DNA of 64,000 bases from Hymenobacter radiodurans (lineage in GTDB: Bacteria > Bacteroidota > Bacteroidia > Cytophagales > Hymenobacteraceae). Shown here piece after piece: positions 62,251-64,000 of the stretch (its first letter is position 1; every line of letters starts with the position of its first letter). A program made the position numbers and the translations under genes. The notes below the pieces were generated by a model. The model saw nothing but the letters and a program-made list of their open reading frames with translations. It had not been told where the DNA came from and searched no databases. The DNA lies in NCBI RefSeq assembly GCF_004355185.1, contig NZ_CP037922.1:1-64000 (forward strand), written 5' to 3'.

Positions 62251-63034
62251 CCGCGTCGTCGTGGTGATAAGTAAAGTCGATGTCCTTTGTCTCCGGCTCC
62301 ATATGCGGTACCGTCGGATTGTCTGCAAGGTCGGAATTTTTGTTCACTGGCAAATATTCACCGACTTTTTTGGCCACATACGCCATTAAAACAGCTGTTA
62401 CCTGAGCGGTCAGCATCTTACCTGTATCCGACTGCAGAAAACTTTGCAATACAGAGGCTACCATACTGGGTTGCTTCTGGGAATACGACTGGCTAGCATC
62501 AAATGCTGGCACCGGCAAACGGCGTGCATCATCGTAAGCTAGAGGAGGAAAAGGGTCGGTTTCGGCGGAGGCATGATATACATCAGGCGCCAAATCGGCC
62601 CGACCGGCGGCCGGGTGCTGTTGGCCGCGGTCAAACTGGTGTCCACCACCGAAGCCGTAGTCGTCGCCAACACTCTGGCGGCTGGTCTCGTGCACTGCCG
62701 GATTAGAAACATAAGACGCCCGATGCGCGTTTTTGCTCTGCTTTCTTTCCAGCTTTTCCCGTTTCTTCTGCGCCTTGCGAGCTAGACGGTCGTCCTCAAA
62801 CTCTTCGTAGCCCTCATCGTCATCATCGTCCGAATCATCGCGGCTACGCAGTGCTTTAGAAATCAGCCAAATGCCCCCTAGAATGCCTGCTCCGATGGCG
62901 GCATATTTGCCCACTTCCTGTGTTTTCTCTTTGATGTGGTCAACGTCGCCCAGCAGGGCACGCTCGTATTCGAGCTTCTGGCGCTCCAGAAATTCTTTTT
63001 CGTCCTCGAATAACGGGTTGTGTAGCTCTGCCAT
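62228..63034 (-). CDS. Hypothetical membrane-associated protein with long charged region
   Basis: A 268-residue protein of unknown function. The order is: a hydrophilic start (MAELHNPLFEDEKEFLERQK), one short hydrophobic segment (YAAIGAGILGGIWLISKAL), an acidic stretch (DDSDDDDDEGYEEFEDD), a basic coil (KAQKKREKLERKQSK), a flexible Gln/Pro/His-rich middle, a second hydrophobic segment (LTAQVTAVLMAYVAKKVGEY) and an acidic end. It lies between a holin-like gene (3 bases away) and the GGGP synthase gene (overlap), so the three form an operon. Confidence 0.75.
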   Translation of the reverse strand: MAELHNPLFEDEKEFLERQKLEYERALLGDVDHIKEKTQEVGKYAAIGAGILGGIWLISKALRSRDDSDDDDDEGYEEFEDDRLARKAQKKREKLERKQSKNAHRASYVSNPAVHETSRQSVGDDYGFGGGHQFDRGQQHPAAGRADLAPDVYHASAETDPFPPLAYDDARRLPVPAFDASQSYSQKQPSMVASVLQSFLQSDTGKMLTAQVTAVLMAYVAKKVGEYLPVNKNSDLADNPTVPHMEPETKDIDFTYHHDDADAPQQSL

Positions 63035-63037
63035 GAG

Positions 63038-63409
63038 TTAGTTACGCTTATCAGATTTGTAAATTGTGTTATCCAATGTCTTGTTGGCTAGGCCCTGAAA
63101 TAGCTTCTTGTCGACACCTACAACAAAGATGATCAGCAGCAATAAGTAGAAGCCCGCTAGTACCCCAAAACCCCAGTAGGGGCTGTCGAGCGCCTCGTTG
63201 AGTACCAAGCCTAGAAACACATTGAGAAAAATGAAAAAGAACAGCCCAATTATCGCCATTGTAGCACCGTGCGCGGTAGCCACGAAAGCCGTTTTTGCCT
63301 TTTCCTGCGCTTCAAGGCGCACCAGATCAATGCGCGTATCGAGGTAGCCTTTCAGGTTGCCTATCAGGCTGTCATTGGGGGGCGTTTTAGAGTCGTCGTC
63401 GAAAGCCAT
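63038..63409 (-). CDS. Phage-holin-family-like membrane protein (YqjE-type)
   Basis: A 123-residue protein with two helices (MAIIGLFFFIFLNVFLGLVL and FGVLAGFYLLLLIIFVVGV) after a conserved start NLKGYLDTRIDLVRLEAQEK. This matches the holin_4/YqjE-like family of Bacteroidota, which is chromosomal and not necessarily phage-related. It is the first gene of the operon with the 62228 and 61483 genes. An in-frame G6C word encodes KTPPN. Confidence 0.82.
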   Translation of the reverse strand: MAFDDDSKTPPNDSLIGNLKGYLDTRIDLVRLEAQEKAKTAFVATAHGATMAIIGLFFFIFLNVFLGLVLNEALDSPYWGFGVLAGFYLLLLIIFVVGVDKKLFQGLANKTLDNTIYKSDKRN

Positions 63410-63534
63410 ACGGCGTAGGATAGAATGGAAAGAAAAATTGTTAGTAGGTCGAAGGCCAGAAAAAGCGCCTAACAGCTGGTTTTTCGAGCCAAATGCACAT
63501 ACGAAAAAGGCGGGTTTGTGTCTGAAAATTGAAT

Positions 63535-63542
63535 TACTTTTA
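63535..63542 (+). promoter_or_regulatory. -7 box of the DnaJ-domain gene
   Basis: TACTTTTA, one base from TAnnTTTG, lies 17 bases before the TTG start at 63560. Confidence 0.45.
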
Positions 63543-63559
63543 CCCTATACTGCCGTGTT

Positions 63560-64000
63560 TTGAGTCAGAATCATTATCAAGTTTTAGGTGTAGGAGCCAC
63601 GGCGTCGGCCCACGATATAAAGGCGGCCTATAAGCGCTTGGCCATCCAGTACCACCCCGATAAGCACGGCGGTAGCACCCGATACGAGGAGCAGTTTAAG
63701 GCCGTAAACGCCGCTTATCGGGTGCTCTCCGATGCTGGCCGTCGCGCTGTCTACGATCATCAGTTGCGCCGCGCCGCGCAAGCACTGGAGGCACAGCGTC
63801 AGCAGCAGGCTTACCGGCATCAGGGCCAACGCGTGTATGGTGTGCCTATGCCGCCCCCACCAGCCCCTATGCGCACCCGCACCCCAGCGGGGTCGGCAGA
63901 GCGCCACTACCGCCCTATTCCGAAGCGCCGAAAATTTACGCGCCGCGACTATCTCCTAACAGCTGGGTTCATTGGGCTATTCGTGCTGTTTATATTTTCG
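63560..64000 (+). CDS. DnaJ-domain membrane protein (partial, N-terminal part)
   Basis: The first 147 residues of a J-domain protein running off the window. A TTG start (63560) gives LSQNHYQVLGVGATASAHDI, then KAAYKRLAIQYHPDKHGGST, with the HPD signature that stimulates DnaK ATPase, and FKAVNAAYRVLSDAGRRAVYD. A Gln/Arg/Pro-rich linker follows and a hydrophobic segment (YLLTAGFIGLFVLFIF) begins at the edge, suggesting a membrane-anchored J protein. It is divergent from the holin-like operon. Confidence 0.85.
   Translation, partial: MSQNHYQVLGVGATASAHDIKAAYKRLAIQYHPDKHGGSTRYEEQFKAVNAAYRVLSDAGRRAVYDHQLRRAAQALEAQRQQQAYRHQGQRVYGVPMPPPPAPMRTRTPAGSAERHYRPIPKRRKFTRRDYLLTAGFIGLFVLFIFS

Noticed and set aside
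676..63382. G6C words as ordinary -7 promoter elements
   Set aside because: The complement TTTTGCCCCCC contains TTTG, and a few copies follow a good TAnnTTTG box (for example 35513), but most lie deep inside genes with no TA at the right place.
63038..63409. Prophage remnant based on the holin-like gene
   Set aside because: No other phage gene lies nearby, and this two-helix family is common as a chromosomal gene in Bacteroidota.
1..64000. tRNA, rRNA or CRISPR loci
   Set aside because: No T-loop/acceptor pattern, rRNA core sequence or regularly spaced short repeats were found by eye.

Overview
The window looks like chromosome from a Bacteroidota bacterium of the order Cytophagales, most probably Hymenobacter or a close relative (inference). 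The support is a GC content in the mid-to-upper fifties with AT-rich islands, promoter -7 boxes of the Bacteroidota type TAnnTTTG in front of many genes, and family-typical genes and neighbourhoods: panC / glycogen synthase-like GT5 / DUF4270, panD / UPF0104 / rfaE2 / zinc metallopeptidase, a DUF721 (DciA-like) gene beside recF, single-chain glycyl-tRNA synthetase, coaX, lptB/lptC. No rRNA, tRNA, CRISPR array, prophage or IS element was recognised.

Layout. 1-19 kb: start of a phosphate transporter, glyS, an MMPL exporter, ileS, lspA, a two-domain oligopeptide-type ABC ATPase, rnr, a polyprenyl diphosphate synthase, a rhomboid protease and a GDPD enzyme; three unrelated long palindromic repeats lie between these genes. 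19-22.4 kb: an AT-rich control region full of GTTACA/TGTAAC elements before a small HTH protein, a consensus parS site, a thioesterase, dciA-like and recF. 22.4-35.5 kb: pdhA, a TPR membrane protein, ribH, a DksA-like protein, rluB with a very long low-complexity N-terminus, coaX, an outer-membrane protein, lptC, a PpiD-type foldase and a TPR protein. 35.4-49.2 kb: recJ, membrane proteins, an M61 peptidase, lptB, a GH3-type protein, gltX, RidA and a 3HCDH-like protein. 49.3-64 kb: glmS, DUF4270, GT5, panC, an inserted low-GC subtilase, panD, UPF0104, rfaE2, a zinc peptidase, acyl-CoA dehydrogenase, an AraC regulator, a GGGP synthase-like gene, a holin-like operon and a DnaJ protein running off the edge.

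The most striking unexplained signal is a dispersed DNA word, TGGGGGGCAAA and its complement (core GGGGGGC). I hand-count about 53 intact copies, on both strands, inside genes in different reading frames (encoding GGK, GGQ, APQ or PPK), in spacers, and as inverted pairs in terminators. Almost every run of six G or C in the window is part of it. Its density (roughly one per 1.2 kb) and its use in terminators resemble DNA uptake sequences, but its function is unknown. Seven genes are broken in the sequence as given by eight single-base losses, each in the G/C run of this same word; adding one base back restores the protein every time. This is either systematic homopolymer under-calling or real slippage at the motif.

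Functionally the window is mostly housekeeping: translation (glyS, ileS, gltX, rluB), envelope building and export (lspA, lptB, lptC, PpiD, rfaE2, glmS), cofactors (panC, panD, coaX, ribH), DNA maintenance (recF, recJ, dciA-like, parS) and central metabolism (pdhA).
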